Positions 41,435 to 51,492 are shown, numbered from the stretch's first letter. The stretch is 64,000 nucleotides of DNA from Candidatus Solirubrobacter pratensis (GCF_000425945.1 NZ_AUEK01000009.1:1-64000); one strand, 5' to 3'. The notes: a model not told the origin generated them from the letters alone. Numbers and translations: made by a program.

Positions 41435-42397
41435 TTATCCGTCCTGCGTGATGGTCCGGATCAGCTCCGCCAGGACGCGCGGTGCGTCCTCGTGCTCGAT
41501 CTGGCACGTGCCGGCCGCCTCGTGGCCGCCGCCGCCGTAGCTGAGCATCAGCTCGCCGACGTTCGTCCGCGACGAGCGGTCGATGATCGACTTGCCGGTC
41601 GCGAACACCGTGTTCTGCTGCTGGAAGCCCCACAGCACGTGGATCGAGATGTTGCACTGCGGGAACAGCGCGTAGAGCATGAAGCGGTTGGTGGGGTGGA
41701 TGACCTCCTCGTCGCGCAGGTCCAGCACGACGAGGTTCCGGTGCACGGTCGCGCAGCGGCGGATCTGCGGCTCGGCGGCCGCGGCGTGCTTGAAGTAGAG
41801 ATCGACCCGCTCCTTGACGTCCGGCGTCTGCAGGATCTCCTCGATCGACATCGCGGTGCAGACATCGATCAGCTGCATCATCAGCTGGTAGTTGGAGATC
41901 TGGAACTCGCGGAAGCGGCCGAGGCCGGTTCGCGGGTCCATCAGGAAGTTCAGCAGCGCCCAGCCAGTCGGATAGAGGATCTCGTCGGTCGTGAACTGGG
42001 CGGCGTCGCCCTTGTCCACGGCCTCCATCAGCTCCTCGATGCCCGGGAACGTCGCGTCCCCGCCGTAGTACTCGTAGACCACGCGGGCGGCGGAGTCGGC
42101 GCCCGGCCAGATGATGTGGTTGGTCTTCGGGCCCCCGACCCGAAGGACCTCGGAGTCGTGATGGTCGAACGAGATCGCGACGTCCGGGTGGTACGGCAGG
42201 TTCGTCGTGACGTCGCTCGGGCCCAGCTCGACCTTCCCGTCCTGCACGTCCTTCGGGTGGACGAAGAGGATGTCGTCGAGGATCCCGAGGTGCTTGAGCA
42301 GGGCGGCGCAGACGAGCCCGTCGAAGTCCGAGCGGGTGACGAGCCGGTAGCGCTCGGCGCGAGGTGAGGTCGTGGCGGGGGTCATCGCCCCGGACAT
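41435..42397 (-). CDS. DHH-family phosphoesterase
   Basis: 320 aa. TRSDFDGLVCAALL (DxD-type), FDHHDSE (DHH) and C-terminal YGGGGHEAAGTC (DHHA1 GGGH) give the Mn-dependent phosphoesterase site of nanoRNase/exopolyphosphatase/cyclic dinucleotide hydrolases. ATG 42397 is used; 42385 is an alternative. It may degrade short RNAs or dinucleotides such as pGpG, which would fit the c-di-GMP genes in the window. Confidence 0.85.
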   Translation of the reverse strand: MSGAMTPATTSPRAERYRLVTRSDFDGLVCAALLKHLGILDDILFVHPKDVQDGKVELGPSDVTTNLPYHPDVAISFDHHDSEVLRVGGPKTNHIIWPGADSAARVVYEYYGGDATFPGIEELMEAVDKGDAAQFTTDEILYPTGWALLNFLMDPRTGLGRFREFQISNYQLMMQLIDVCTAMSIEEILQTPDVKERVDLYFKHAAAAEPQIRRCATVHRNLVVLDLRDEEVIHPTNRFMLYALFPQCNISIHVLWGFQQQNTVFATGKSIIDRSSRTNVGELMLSYGGGGHEAAGTCQIEHEDAPRVLAELIRTITQDG

Positions 42398-42426
42398 CGG
42401 CAGAAAGAGCGGAAAGTTCAGCGGCG

Positions 42427-43113
42427 CTAGGCCTCGACGGCGACCGAGGCGCCGTCGAGCGCGTTCAGCGCGCGCTCGACCGACATCGCGATGCACGTGA
42501 ACGTCGGCGTGTCGCGCTTGGTGTGTGCGGACGCCTCGGTGGTGCGCAGGCGCTGCACGAGATCGAGGAAGGCGGCGGGCTCGTCGCCCTCGAACGCGAC
42601 GACGAACTCCTGGTCGTCGAGGCCGAAGGAGTAGCTCGTGTTGAGGTCGATGCTCGGGTACTCGCGGCCCACGCGGATGTGCTCCTGCATGATCCGCCAG
42701 CGCTCCTTCGGATCCAGCCCGTACCACTCGCGCGTCTTCACGAACGGGTAGACGAAGAGGTACTTGGAGTGCGCCGGGCGGACCTCGAGGCGCGACTCGT
42801 CGGAGTACTCCGACGGCTTGGTCATCGCGAGGAACGAGTAGGGCGTCTCGCACCAGGCCATCAGCCCGCTCTGCGCGAGCACGACGTGGAACTCGTGGAT
42901 GCGCTCGAGGTTCGTGGCCTGCGTGAGCAGCAGCAGGTCGGCGTCGCCGCGGGTGCCCACGAGCGAGAAGGCGCGCAGCAGGCGATCGGACGCGAAGTCC
43001 TCGCACGCGGCCATCACCTCGCGCTTGTGGCGCGCGCGCTCGTCGGGATCCAGACGCCGCCACGCAGGATCCACCTTGAGGAAGGTGTATTTGACGAAAT
43101 GCCGCTCGGGCAT
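42427..43113 (-). CDS. hemQ: Coproheme decarboxylase HemQ (chlorite dismutase family)
   Basis: 228 aa of the chlorite-dismutase fold. HSKYLFVYPFVKTREWY has the conserved Tyr used in decarboxylation and MQEHIRVG the proximal His. It converts coproheme III to heme b, the last step of the coproporphyrin-dependent route of Gram-positive bacteria. ATG has TAAGCT 6 nt upstream (leaderless type). Followed 29 bp later by the DHH gene. Confidence 0.93.
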   Translation of the reverse strand: MPERHFVKYTFLKVDPAWRRLDPDERARHKREVMAACEDFASDRLLRAFSLVGTRGDADLLLLTQATNLERIHEFHVVLAQSGLMAWCETPYSFLAMTKPSEYSDESRLEVRPAHSKYLFVYPFVKTREWYGLDPKERWRIMQEHIRVGREYPSIDLNTSYSFGLDDQEFVVAFEGDEPAAFLDLVQRLRTTEASAHTKRDTPTFTCIAMSVERALNALDGASVAVEA

Positions 43114-43119
43114 GTCTCA

Positions 43120-43125
43120 AGCTTA
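43120..43125 (-). promoter_or_regulatory. -10 box of hemQ (leaderless type)
   Basis: TAAGCT is 6 nt from the hemQ ATG; no ribosome site fits between. Confidence 0.5.
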
Positions 43126-43215
43126 GGGGGTCGGGCGGGACCGCCCCCGCCCAGGCCCGCTGGCCGCAGGTGCTTAACGTCGGTTAGCCGTATCGTGGCC
43201 TTCCGCCGCTCTTCG

Positions 43216-43221
43216 TAGGAT
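43216..43221 (+). promoter_or_regulatory. -10 box of the glycosyltransferase-flippase gene
   Basis: TAGGAT is 6 nt from the ATG at 43228; no ribosome site fits between. Confidence 0.5.
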
Positions 43222-43227
43222 CACCGC

Positions 43228-45555
43228 ATGCGGGTCGCCCTCGTATCCCCGTACTCCTGGACTTATCCCGGCGGAGTGACCCGCCACATCGAGGCGCTGG
43301 CCGTCGAGCTGGATCGCCAGGGTCATGACGTGCGGGTGCTCGCGCCCTACGACGAGGACACCCGCCGTACCGCCGTGCTGCACCGCGGCGCGCGGCCGCA
43401 GCGGCGCGGGATGCCCGAGTGGCTGATTCCGCTGGGCGGAACGATCGGCTGGCCCTCCAACGGCGCGATGTCGAATCTCGCCGGCACGCCGACGGGCGTC
43501 TCGAGGCTGCGTCGCGAGCTGCGCGCAGGCGGCTTCGACGTCGTGCACGTGCACGAGCCGGTCGCGCCGACGATCGGCTGGGACGTGCTGACGAGCGCCG
43601 AAGCGCCGCTCCTGGGCACCTTCCACGCCTACTCGGAGTCCAGGCTGCCGCACGGGATCGCCAACTTGATGGGCGCGCGGCGCAAGCTCAACCACCTCAC
43701 GCAGCGGATCGCCGTGTCCGAGGCCGCCGCGTGGACGGCCCGGCGCTTCTACGGCGGCCGCTACCGGATCGTCCCCAACGGCGTCGAGCTGCCGTCCGAG
43801 GGCGTCCCGCGCGTGCGCCGGCGCGCGCCGGGCGAGCCGCTGCGGATCGCGTTCGTCGGCCAGGCCGTCGAGCGCAAGGGCCTGCCCGTGCTGCTGCGCG
43901 CCTTCGAGGCGCTGCGCGCGCAGGTCCCCGCCGAGCTGGTCGTGATCGGCTCCACGTCGGACGAGCTCGCGCCGCTGCTCGTCGAGGCCGACGGCATCAC
44001 CGCGCTCGGTCGCGTCGACGACGCGGCGAAGGTCGCCGCCCTGCGCGAGGCCGATCTGCTGGCGGCGCCGTCGCTCGGCGGCGAGTCGTTCGGCATGGTG
44101 CTGACCGAGGCCTTCGCCACCGGAACGCCCGTGGTCGCGTCGGACATCGCCGGCTACCGCGCCGTCGTGACCGACGGCCGCGACGGCGTGCTCGTTCCGC
44201 GCGGCGACGCGACGCGGCTGGCCGAGACGCTGCGCGACCTGGCGCTGGATCCCGCGCGCGTGGAGCGCCTCGGCGCCGCCGCCGCGCTCACCGCGGAGCG
44301 CTACGCGTGGCCGCGGATCGCCGAGCAGGTCGTGGAGGCTTACGGCGACGCGCGCGCCGTGACGCAGCCGGAGACCGCGCCGCGCCGGATCGCCGTGAAG
44401 GTCGGCGCGCTGCCCGCCGACAACCTCCCGCGCGTGCCCGCCCGCCGCCTGCCGTCGCTCGATCCCGCGCCCCGCAGCCGCGGCCGCGTCGCCGTGCGGG
44501 TCGCCCGCCGCGCCGCGCTCGGCGGCGCGACCTTCGCGACCGTGCTCGGCTCCTACCTTGCCGTCAAGCACATCGGGCCGCACCGGATCGGCGACGCGCT
44601 GGTGCGCTCGCAGCCCGCCTGGGTGCTGCTCGGTCTCGGCTTGATGTGCGCCTCGATGATCTTCCGCGCCGTCTCCTGGCACGCGATCCTGAAGGCCGCG
44701 CTGCCGGATGCGCGGCCGCGAATGGTCGACGCGATGCAGGGCATCACGATCGGGGTGCTGATGTCGGCGACGCTGCCGGCCCGCCTCGGTGAGCTCTCGC
44801 GCGCGCTGGTGGTGTCGCGCCGGCTCGGCCGGGCGCGCGACCGCCTGCCGGTGGTGCTCGGCACGCTCGTCTCGCAGACGCTGATCAACCTCGTCGCGCT
44901 GGTGATCCTCGGGTTCGTGATGTTCACGACGATCGGGCTCTTCGCCGGCCGGCAGCAGGCGCTGGTCTGGTACGCGGTCGCTCCGCTCGCGGTGTTGTCC
45001 CTCGTGCTCGTGGCGCCGGCGCTGATCCGCTCCGGCCTGCCGTCGCGCTCCCAGCGGGTCTCGCGCTGGCTCGTCCAAGGCCGGCTCGCGCTCGCCCGCG
45101 CGCGCCGCGGCCTGGTCGTGTTCGCCCGCCCGCGCGAGGGTGCGATCGCGATCGGCATGCAGCTCAGCGCGTGGGCGTTCCAGTGGGTCGCGTGCTACGT
45201 CCTGCTGGTCGCGCTCGGGCTCGACCAGAAGGCCGATCTCGGAGCCGCCGCGGCGGTCCTCTTCGCCGTCAACGTCAGCGCCGTGCTCCCGGTCACGCCG
45301 TCCAACCTCGGCGTCTTCCAGGCCGCGTGCATGGCCGTGCTCGTCGGCGCGTACGGCGTCGCCCCGGCCCAGGCGCTCGGCTACGGGATCATCCTGCAGG
45401 CCGTCGAAGTCGCGACCGCGGTCGTGATGGGCGCCCCGGCGCTGGTCAAGGAGGGTCTCTCGTGGCGCGAGGTCCGGCTGCGCGCGCTCCACAGCGCACC
45501 GGTCTCGCTGAGCGCGCCGGCGGCGGCCCCGAAGCCCGCGGTCGACGAAGCCTAA
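43228..45555 (+). CDS. Glycosyltransferase family 4 fused to flippase-like (LPG synthase TM) domain
   Basis: 775 aa. Residues 1-375 are a GT-B family 4 enzyme, PimA-like: PYSWTYPGGVTRHIEALA, HVHEPVAPT, IVPNGVELP, FVGQAVERKGLPVLL, and GGESFGMVLTEAFATGTPVV with the EX7E motif. A Pro/Arg linker (375-425) joins a multi-helix domain (about 430-740) of the YbhN/AglD lysylphosphatidylglycerol-synthase TM family: PARLGELSRALVVSRRLG and NVSAVLPVTPSNLGVFQAA. These are usually separate proteins, so the fusion implies that a glycolipid is made and moved or anchored by one enzyme. Confidence 0.88.
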   Translation: MRVALVSPYSWTYPGGVTRHIEALAVELDRQGHDVRVLAPYDEDTRRTAVLHRGARPQRRGMPEWLIPLGGTIGWPSNGAMSNLAGTPTGVSRLRRELRAGGFDVVHVHEPVAPTIGWDVLTSAEAPLLGTFHAYSESRLPHGIANLMGARRKLNHLTQRIAVSEAAAWTARRFYGGRYRIVPNGVELPSEGVPRVRRRAPGEPLRIAFVGQAVERKGLPVLLRAFEALRAQVPAELVVIGSTSDELAPLLVEADGITALGRVDDAAKVAALREADLLAAPSLGGESFGMVLTEAFATGTPVVASDIAGYRAVVTDGRDGVLVPRGDATRLAETLRDLALDPARVERLGAAAALTAERYAWPRIAEQVVEAYGDARAVTQPETAPRRIAVKVGALPADNLPRVPARRLPSLDPAPRSRGRVAVRVARRAALGGATFATVLGSYLAVKHIGPHRIGDALVRSQPAWVLLGLGLMCASMIFRAVSWHAILKAALPDARPRMVDAMQGITIGVLMSATLPARLGELSRALVVSRRLGRARDRLPVVLGTLVSQTLINLVALVILGFVMFTTIGLFAGRQQALVWYAVAPLAVLSLVLVAPALIRSGLPSRSQRVSRWLVQGRLALARARRGLVVFARPREGAIAIGMQLSAWAFQWVACYVLLVALGLDQKADLGAAAAVLFAVNVSAVLPVTPSNLGVFQAACMAVLVGAYGVAPAQALGYGIILQAVEVATAVVMGAPALVKEGLSWREVRLRALHSAPVSLSAPAAAPKPAVDEA

Positions 45556-46457
45556 CCGGCCGTCAGGATCGCGCAGGCGCGGTCGATGTCCGCGCTGCGC
45601 GCGGCGATCAGCCGCTCGGCCTCGCGGTGCAGTGCGGCCAGGTTGCCGGCGCTCGCGTCGTCGAGGTCGTCGGAGGGCTCGTCCAGCCGCGTCTGCAGCC
45701 GCAGGTAGGCATCGCCGGCCAGCGCCCGCAGCTGGATGTCGACGGCGTCGGCGCCGCCGTCGAACACGACGTCGATGATCGGCTCGGCCCACTCCAGCTT
45801 GCCCCAGTCGCGCACGGTCTCGTACGGCAGCGGGCGCGTGTGCTCGCCGGTGCCGAGCGAGAGCAGCAGCTCCGGCTCGCCGCCGGCCTCGACGTAGGCG
45901 AACACCGACGGGTTGACGGCGAAGACGCCGCCGTCGACCAGCGTGCGCGCGCCGAGGCGCACCGGCTCGAAGTAGGTCGGCGCGGCCGCGGTGGCATGGG
46001 CGGCGTCCACCATCGCGACGGCGTCGCGGCCGGACCGCAGCAGCAGGGCCGCGCGCGCCTGGAGGTCGTAGACGGCGAGGATGACCGGCACCGTCGCCTG
46101 GTCCAGGCGCGTGTCCCCGAGGTGCGAGCGCAGGCTCTCCACGAGCGCCTTGGCGTCGTAGCGCTCGTCGATGTAGCCGGCGGCCGACGAGATCTCCTTG
46201 GCAAGCTTGCGCTCGAAGATCCGCGGGCCGTCCTGGACGTAGATCTCCGCGATCCGCGACGCCGGCATCGGGTCGGGAAGCGCGAGCGCGCAGGCGATGA
46301 TGCCGCCCGTCGAGGTCCCCGCGATCAGGTCGACCATGCTCGCGACCGAGCGCCCGGTGCGCCGCTCGATCTCGGCCAGCACGAGCGCCGGGATCAGCCC
46401 GCGGATGCCGCCGCCGTCGATTGAGAGCGCCTTCACACGCGCGAGGCTACCCGGCAT
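45552..46457 (-). CDS. Patatin-like phospholipase
   Basis: 301 aa. Oxyanion motif SIDGGGIRG, nucleophile Ser in GTSTGG, and catalytic Asp in LVDGGVFAVNP: a complete Ser-Asp lipase site. Its stop interleaves with the convergent fusion gene (CTAA) and its start is 11 bp from the LAL gene, divergently. No cGAS-like or other CBASS genes are nearby, so an antiphage role is not supported. Confidence 0.88.
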   Translation of the reverse strand: MPGSLARVKALSIDGGGIRGLIPALVLAEIERRTGRSVASMVDLIAGTSTGGIIACALALPDPMPASRIAEIYVQDGPRIFERKLAKEISSAAGYIDERYDAKALVESLRSHLGDTRLDQATVPVILAVYDLQARAALLLRSGRDAVAMVDAAHATAAAPTYFEPVRLGARTLVDGGVFAVNPSVFAYVEAGGEPELLLSLGTGEHTRPLPYETVRDWGKLEWAEPIIDVVFDGGADAVDIQLRALAGDAYLRLQTRLDEPSDDLDDASAGNLAALHREAERLIAARSADIDRACAILTAG

Positions 46458-46462
46458 AGGAT
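46457..46462 (+). promoter_or_regulatory. -10 box of the LAL regulator
   Basis: TAGGAT is 6 nt from GTG 46469 and overlaps the patatin start codon on the other strand. Confidence 0.45.
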
Positions 46463-46468
46463 CGCGGC

Positions 46469-48530
46469 GTGGTGCTGGGCCGGACCGAGGAGCGCGCCCG
46501 GATCGACCGGCTGCTGGCCGACGCCCGGCTCAGCGCGAGCGGGGTCCTGGTGATCGCCGGCGAGCCGGGCATCGGCAAGACCGCGCTGCTCGAGTACGCG
46601 GCGCGCGCGGCGGCCGAAGCGGGGATGGAGACGCTCGGCGCGCGTGGAGCGGAGTTCGAGGCCGAGATCCCGTTCGGCGGGCTGCTGGAGCTGCTGCGGC
46701 CCGCGCTGGGCGACCTCCACGCGCTCCCGCCGGCGCAGGCGGAGGCGCTGCGCGGCGCGCTCGATCTCGGGCCGCAGCTCCAGCCGGACCGCTACCTGAT
46801 CGGCGCCGCGACGCTCAACCTGCTGTCCGCGCGCGCCGAGCGCGCGCCGCTGCTCGTCCTCGCCGACGACGCGCACTGGCTCGACGAGTCGTCGCTGGGC
46901 GCGCTGCTGTTCGCAGCGCGGCGGCTGCTCGCCGACCCGGTCGCGGTGCTGGTCGCGGCGCGCGCCGGGGAGTCGCCCGCGCTCGCCGCCGCGCGGCTGC
47001 CGGAGCTCGCGCTCGGCGGCATCGATCCCGAGACGGCAGCCGCGCTGCTCGTCAGCCACGGCGCCCCGACGCCGCCGCCGGGCACGGCCGAGAGGCTCGT
47101 GCAGGCGACGGGCGGCAACCCGCTCGCGCTCGTGGAGCTCGCTCGCGGAGCGGGCGAGCTCGACACCGAGCCGCTGGCGGGTCCGCTCGCGTTCGAGTCC
47201 GGGGCCGAGGCGGCCTACCGCCGCCGCATCGACGCGCTCGGCATCGCCGCCCAGGAGGTGCTCGCGCTCGCGGCGGCCGAGGAGTCCGGCCGGCTCGCGA
47301 CGATCGTCGCCGCCGCCCGGGCGGCGGGCCTCGATCCCGGCGACCTCGACGCCGGCGAGCGCGCCGGGCTGGCGGCGATCGCCGCCGGCGTCCTGGCATG
47401 GCGGCATCCGCTCGCGCGGTCGGCGGCGTACCGTGCGGTCGCGGCGGACCGCCGCCGCGCGCTGCACGCGGCGCTGGCCGGCGTCCTGGACCACCGCTCG
47501 CAGCTCGACCGGCGCGCGTGGCATCTCGCCGCCGCCGCGCTCGGTCCCGACGCGGCCGTGGCCGCCGCGCTCGACGGCGCGGCCCGGCGCGCCCGCGCCC
47601 GCAGCGCGCACGCCTCCGCGGCGGCGGCCGCGGAGCGCGCGGCGGCGCTCAGCGACTCGCCCGACGAGCGCGCGCGGCGGCTGTACGACGCGGCCGAGGC
47701 CGCGTGGCTCGGCGGGCACGCCACGCGCGCGCTGCAGTCGATCGAGGAGGCGCTGGAGCTCGCCCCCGCGCCGCACCTGCGCGCGGAGCTCGACCACCTC
47801 CGCGGGCAGGCGGCGATCCGCGCCGGCGAGCTGATGCAGGGGCACGAGATCCTCGTCGCCGGCGCGCAGGCGATCGAGCGCATCGACCCGGCCAAGGCGG
47901 TCGTGATGCTCGCCGAGGCCGCCGAGGCCTGCATCTACCTCGCCCGCCCGCGCCGCATGCTCGAGGTCTCGCGCCGCGCGTGGGAGCTGCTGTCGCCGGG
48001 CGCCGGCGAGCGCGAGCGGTTCTTCGCCAACCTGGCGCTGGGCACCGCGAGCCTCTACAACGGCGTGCGCGAGGACGGCGCGGCGCGGATCCGCGAGGCG
48101 CTGGCGATCCTCGAGGCCTCGGAGACCTTGTCCGCCGAGCCGCGCTCGCTCTCCTCCGCCGCGCTGGCTCCGCTGTGGCTGCGCGACAGCGGCGAGGAGC
48201 GGGCGCTGATCGAGCGCGGCGTCGCATCCGCCCGCGCCCGCGCGGCGCTCGGGACGCTGCCGCTCGCGCTCGCGCTGGTGGGGCGCGACGCCGCCACCTC
48301 GGATCGGCCGGCGCTGGCCGCGGCGCTGTTCGAGGAGGCCGCCGGCCTCGCGCGCGAGACCGGTCAGGAGATGCCGCTGTGCGCCGCGCTCACCTGGCTC
48401 GCCGGCGTGGAGGCGCGCCAGGGCCGCGAGCCGGAGTGCCGCGCCCACGCCGAGGAGGCGATGGCGCTCGCCGTCCGGCGCGGCCTCGCGTTCCTGGAGC
48501 TGTGCGCGCTGGAGGCGCTCGGCGAGCTCG
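46469..48530 (+). pseudogene. LuxR/LAL-type ATPase regulator, C-terminus deleted
   Basis: About 687 codons of a MalT/LAL regulator: an N-terminal AAA ATPase (VIAGEPGIGKTALLEYAA, Walker A; LLVLADDAHWLDESSLGAL, Walker B), then a long helical TPR-like region. The family ends with a LuxR HTH after about 900 residues; here homology stops at LEALGELE and the frame runs on out of phase through a methyltransferase gene to 49198. The DNA-binding domain is lost, so the product cannot act as a normal activator. Confidence 0.8.
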
Positions 48531-49178
48531 AGCGGCGTCTTCGACGGCTGCGAGCGCTTCTTCCGGCCGGGCTACGTCGCCAACCTCGTCAGCGCCTGGC
48601 TGCCGGCGCTCGACGGCGTGCAGGAGAAGCTGCAGGCCGGCGCCGGCGTCGCCGACGTCGGCTGCGGCCACGGCGCGTCGACGCTGCTGATGGCCGAGGC
48701 CTACCCCGCCTCGCACTTCACCGGCTTCGACTACCACGACGGGTCGATCGAGCGCGCGCGAGAGCGCGCCGCGGACGCAGGCCTCTCGAACGTGCGCTTC
48801 GAGGTCGCCCCGGCGTCCGGCTTCACCGGCGCGGGCTACGACCTGGTGACGATGTTCGACTGCCTGCACGACATGGGGGACCCGGTCGGCGCCGCGCGCC
48901 ACCTGCGCGCCGCGCTCGCGCCGGACGGCACGTGGATGATCGTCGAGCCGTTCGCCAACGATCGCGTCGAGGACAACCTCAACCCGGTGGGGCGGATCTA
49001 CTACGCGGCCTCGACGCTGCTGTGCACGCCCGCCTCGCTGTCGCAGGAGGTCGGGCTGGCGCTCGGCGCGCAGGCCGGCGAGGCGCGCCTGAGCGACGTC
49101 GTCACCGCGGCCGGCTTCAGCCGCGTGCGCCGCGCGGCCGAGACGCCGTTCAATATCGTGCTCGAGGCGCGGCCGTGA
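48531..49178 (+). pseudogene. SAM methyltransferase, 5'-truncated
   Basis: In a different frame from the LAL part, SGVFDGCERFFRPGYVANLVSAW begins mid-protein and continues to a complete C-terminal class I methyltransferase domain (VADVGCGHGASTLLMA, TGFDYHDGSIERARERAA, FDCLHDMGDPVGAARHLRAAL). Family members carry about 130-150 more N-terminal residues with a winged helix; none is here. An internal GTG (48618) could restart translation, but the FDG-RPGY segment would be lost. Confidence 0.78.
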
Positions 49179-51492
49179 CCGCCGGGCGGCGGCGCTGAGC
49201 CAGCGGGCCAGGGCGACCCAGGTGGAAGCCCTGGCCGAAGCCGCAGCCGAGCCGCCGCAGCGCGGCGAGCTGGGCGGCCGTCTCGATCCCCTCGGCGACG
49301 ATCGAGAGGCCGAGCCGCTCGGCGAGCGAGACGACGCCCGCGACCAGCGCCTCGCGCGAGCCGCCCTCGTCCATCGCGGCGATGAACGAGCGGTCGAGCT
49401 TGAGCGCGTCGACGGGCAGGTCGGCGAGCGAGGCGAGCGACGAGAAGCCCGTGCCGAAGTCGTCGACCGAGATCCGCACGCCGAGCGTGCGCAGCGCGCT
49501 GAACAGCTCGCTCACCGCGGCGACGTCATCGACCACCGCGGACTCGGTCAGCTCGAGCGTGAGCCGGTCGGGCGCGAGTCCGGTGCGGACGAGCGCCTCG
49601 GCGACCTGCGCGGTGAACCCGGCGGAGCGCAGCTGCACCGCGGAGACGTTGACCGACACGCGCAGCGGCTCGCCGGACGGGCTGCGCAGCGGCGCGACGT
49701 CCGCGCAGGCGCGCTCCAGCACCCAGCCGCCGAGCTGGACGATCAGCCCCGAGGCCTCGGCCAGCGGGATGAACTCCGCCGGCGGGATCGCCTTGCCGTC
49801 GAGCGTCCAGCGCAGCAGCGCCTCCACGCCGGTGGCCTCGTCGCGCGCGAGGTCGACGATCGGCTGGTAGGCGAGCTCGAGCGTCTGCGCGCGCACCGCA
49901 TGCGCCAGCGCCGCGCGCAGCTCCAGCCGGCGGCGGGCGTTGGCGTGCATCGCCGGGGAGTACGCCTGCACCTCGCCCGCGCCGCGCGACTGCGCGATGT
50001 GCAGCGCCGTGTCGGCGCAGCGCAGCAGGTCCTCGGCGCCGAGCCCTGGGGAGGCGAGCGCGAGGCCGGCGGTGACGGTGACCGGCACCTCGGCGCCGTC
50101 GATGCTGGTGGGCAGCGAGACCGCCGCGGCCAGCTCGCGCGCGGCGCGCTCGGCGTGCTCGGCCTGCGTGACGCCCTCGAGCAGGACGACGAACTCGTCG
50201 GAGCCCAGCCGCGCGATGACGTTGTCGCCGGCCGCAGCGTGCAGACGGGCCGCGCAGGTGATCAGCACCTGGTCGCCGCCGACGTGGCCGAGCGAGTCGT
50301 TGACGGTCTCGAACTCGTCGATGTCGAGCAGCAGGACCGCGGCGCGCGGCTCGGGCTCGGCCAGCACCGCGCGCAGGCGGTCCTCGAAGCTGGCGCGGTT
50401 GGGGAGGCCGGTGAGGGTGTCGCGGCGGGCGCTGCGATGCAGCTGGCGCTCGAGCCGGCGGCGCTCGGACACGTCGCGCACGGCGAGCACGACGCCGGCG
50501 ACGTCGGGATCGGAGAGGCGGTCGGCGACGCGCACCTCGGCATGCACGAGGCGGCCTTCGCGGTGCACCAGCGCCAGCTCGCCGGTGGCGGCGCCTCCGC
50601 TCTCGCGCGCCGCGACGATCAGCGCCTCGAGCCGGCCGGCGTCCTCCGGCGCGACGAAGCCGGACAGGGCGATGCCGCCCAGGTCGGCGCGGCCGAGCAG
50701 CCCTTCCACGGAGGGCGTCGCGAACGTCACCGCGCCGTCGGCGTCGAGCACGACGACCGCCTCGGACGCGTGGCGGACCAGCGCGTGGAAGCGGCGCGAG
50801 GAGGCCTGCAGCGCGCCGCGCTCGCCCTCGGCGCGTGCCGCCGCGGCGAACGCGCTGCGCGCGGCAAGGCGGGCGCGCGCGAAGGTCGCGAGCAGGACGC
50901 TGACGAGCAGGAGCCCGAGCGCGCCGGTCAGCGCGGTCAGCCGCCACGCCCGGGCGCGGCTGGCCTTGGCCTGCTGGCCGGCGGCGCTGACCTCCCCGTC
51001 GATCGTCTCGCTCAGCGTCTCGAGCCGGACCAGCAGCGGCCGGCCGGCGGCGCGCACCTCGGCGATGCTGCGGCGCGGCACGGCGTTCTCGCTGGCGGTC
51101 TGCGCCAGCAGTCCCTCGATCCCCGCGGTCGGCGGTCCGGCGAGGTTCGGCATCATGCGCGTCGCCTCGCCGCGGAACTCGCGCCAGCGCAGCGTCTCGC
51201 GCACGAGCGAGGCCTGCGCGTCGAGGTCGCCGGCGACGCCGCGCCAGTGGAGCAGCTGGAGATCGTCCAGCCGCCGGTCGAGGGCGATCAGCGCTTCGGC
51301 GCGACGGTGCTCGCCCGAGCTGGCGATGTGCAGCGCCGCGATCCAGGCGGCCGATCCCAGGACGACCGAGAGCGCGGCGACGAGCAGCCAGGCCGACCTG
51401 CGCGCACGCGCGCGAGCGCCGGTGTGGCCGTGGCCGCGCGCGGCGGCGCGCAACACGTCATCGACCGAGTGACTTCCCTGAGTGGGCGACAT
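49150..51492 (-). CDS. PAS-GGDEF-EAL membrane phosphodiesterase-type protein
   Basis: 780 aa: two membrane helices (about 33-52 and 183-205) flanking an extracytoplasmic sensor, a PAS domain (about 225-345), GGDEF (about 350-505) and EAL (about 515-765). The cyclase signature is GSDEF, a variant that may be weak or GTP-sensing. The EAL site is intact: GVEALLRW, ELTESAVVDD, DDFGTGFSSL, KLDRSF, AEGIET. Net c-di-GMP hydrolysis is likely. ATG start; the C-terminus overlaps the truncated methyltransferase by 29 bp. Confidence 0.9.
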   Translation of the reverse strand: MSPTQGSHSVDDVLRAAARGHGHTGARARARRSAWLLVAALSVVLGSAAWIAALHIASSGEHRRAEALIALDRRLDDLQLLHWRGVAGDLDAQASLVRETLRWREFRGEATRMMPNLAGPPTAGIEGLLAQTASENAVPRRSIAEVRAAGRPLLVRLETLSETIDGEVSAAGQQAKASRARAWRLTALTGALGLLLVSVLLATFARARLAARSAFAAAARAEGERGALQASSRRFHALVRHASEAVVVLDADGAVTFATPSVEGLLGRADLGGIALSGFVAPEDAGRLEALIVAARESGGAATGELALVHREGRLVHAEVRVADRLSDPDVAGVVLAVRDVSERRRLERQLHRSARRDTLTGLPNRASFEDRLRAVLAEPEPRAAVLLLDIDEFETVNDSLGHVGGDQVLITCAARLHAAAGDNVIARLGSDEFVVLLEGVTQAEHAERAARELAAAVSLPTSIDGAEVPVTVTAGLALASPGLGAEDLLRCADTALHIAQSRGAGEVQAYSPAMHANARRRLELRAALAHAVRAQTLELAYQPIVDLARDEATGVEALLRWTLDGKAIPPAEFIPLAEASGLIVQLGGWVLERACADVAPLRSPSGEPLRVSVNVSAVQLRSAGFTAQVAEALVRTGLAPDRLTLELTESAVVDDVAAVSELFSALRTLGVRISVDDFGTGFSSLASLADLPVDALKLDRSFIAAMDEGGSREALVAGVVSLAERLGLSIVAEGIETAAQLAALRRLGCGFGQGFHLGRPGPLAQRRRPAVTAAPRARY

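Noticed and set aside
45552..46457. CBASS effector (patatin)
   Set aside because: No nucleotide cyclase or other defence genes nearby; ordinary lipase motifs.
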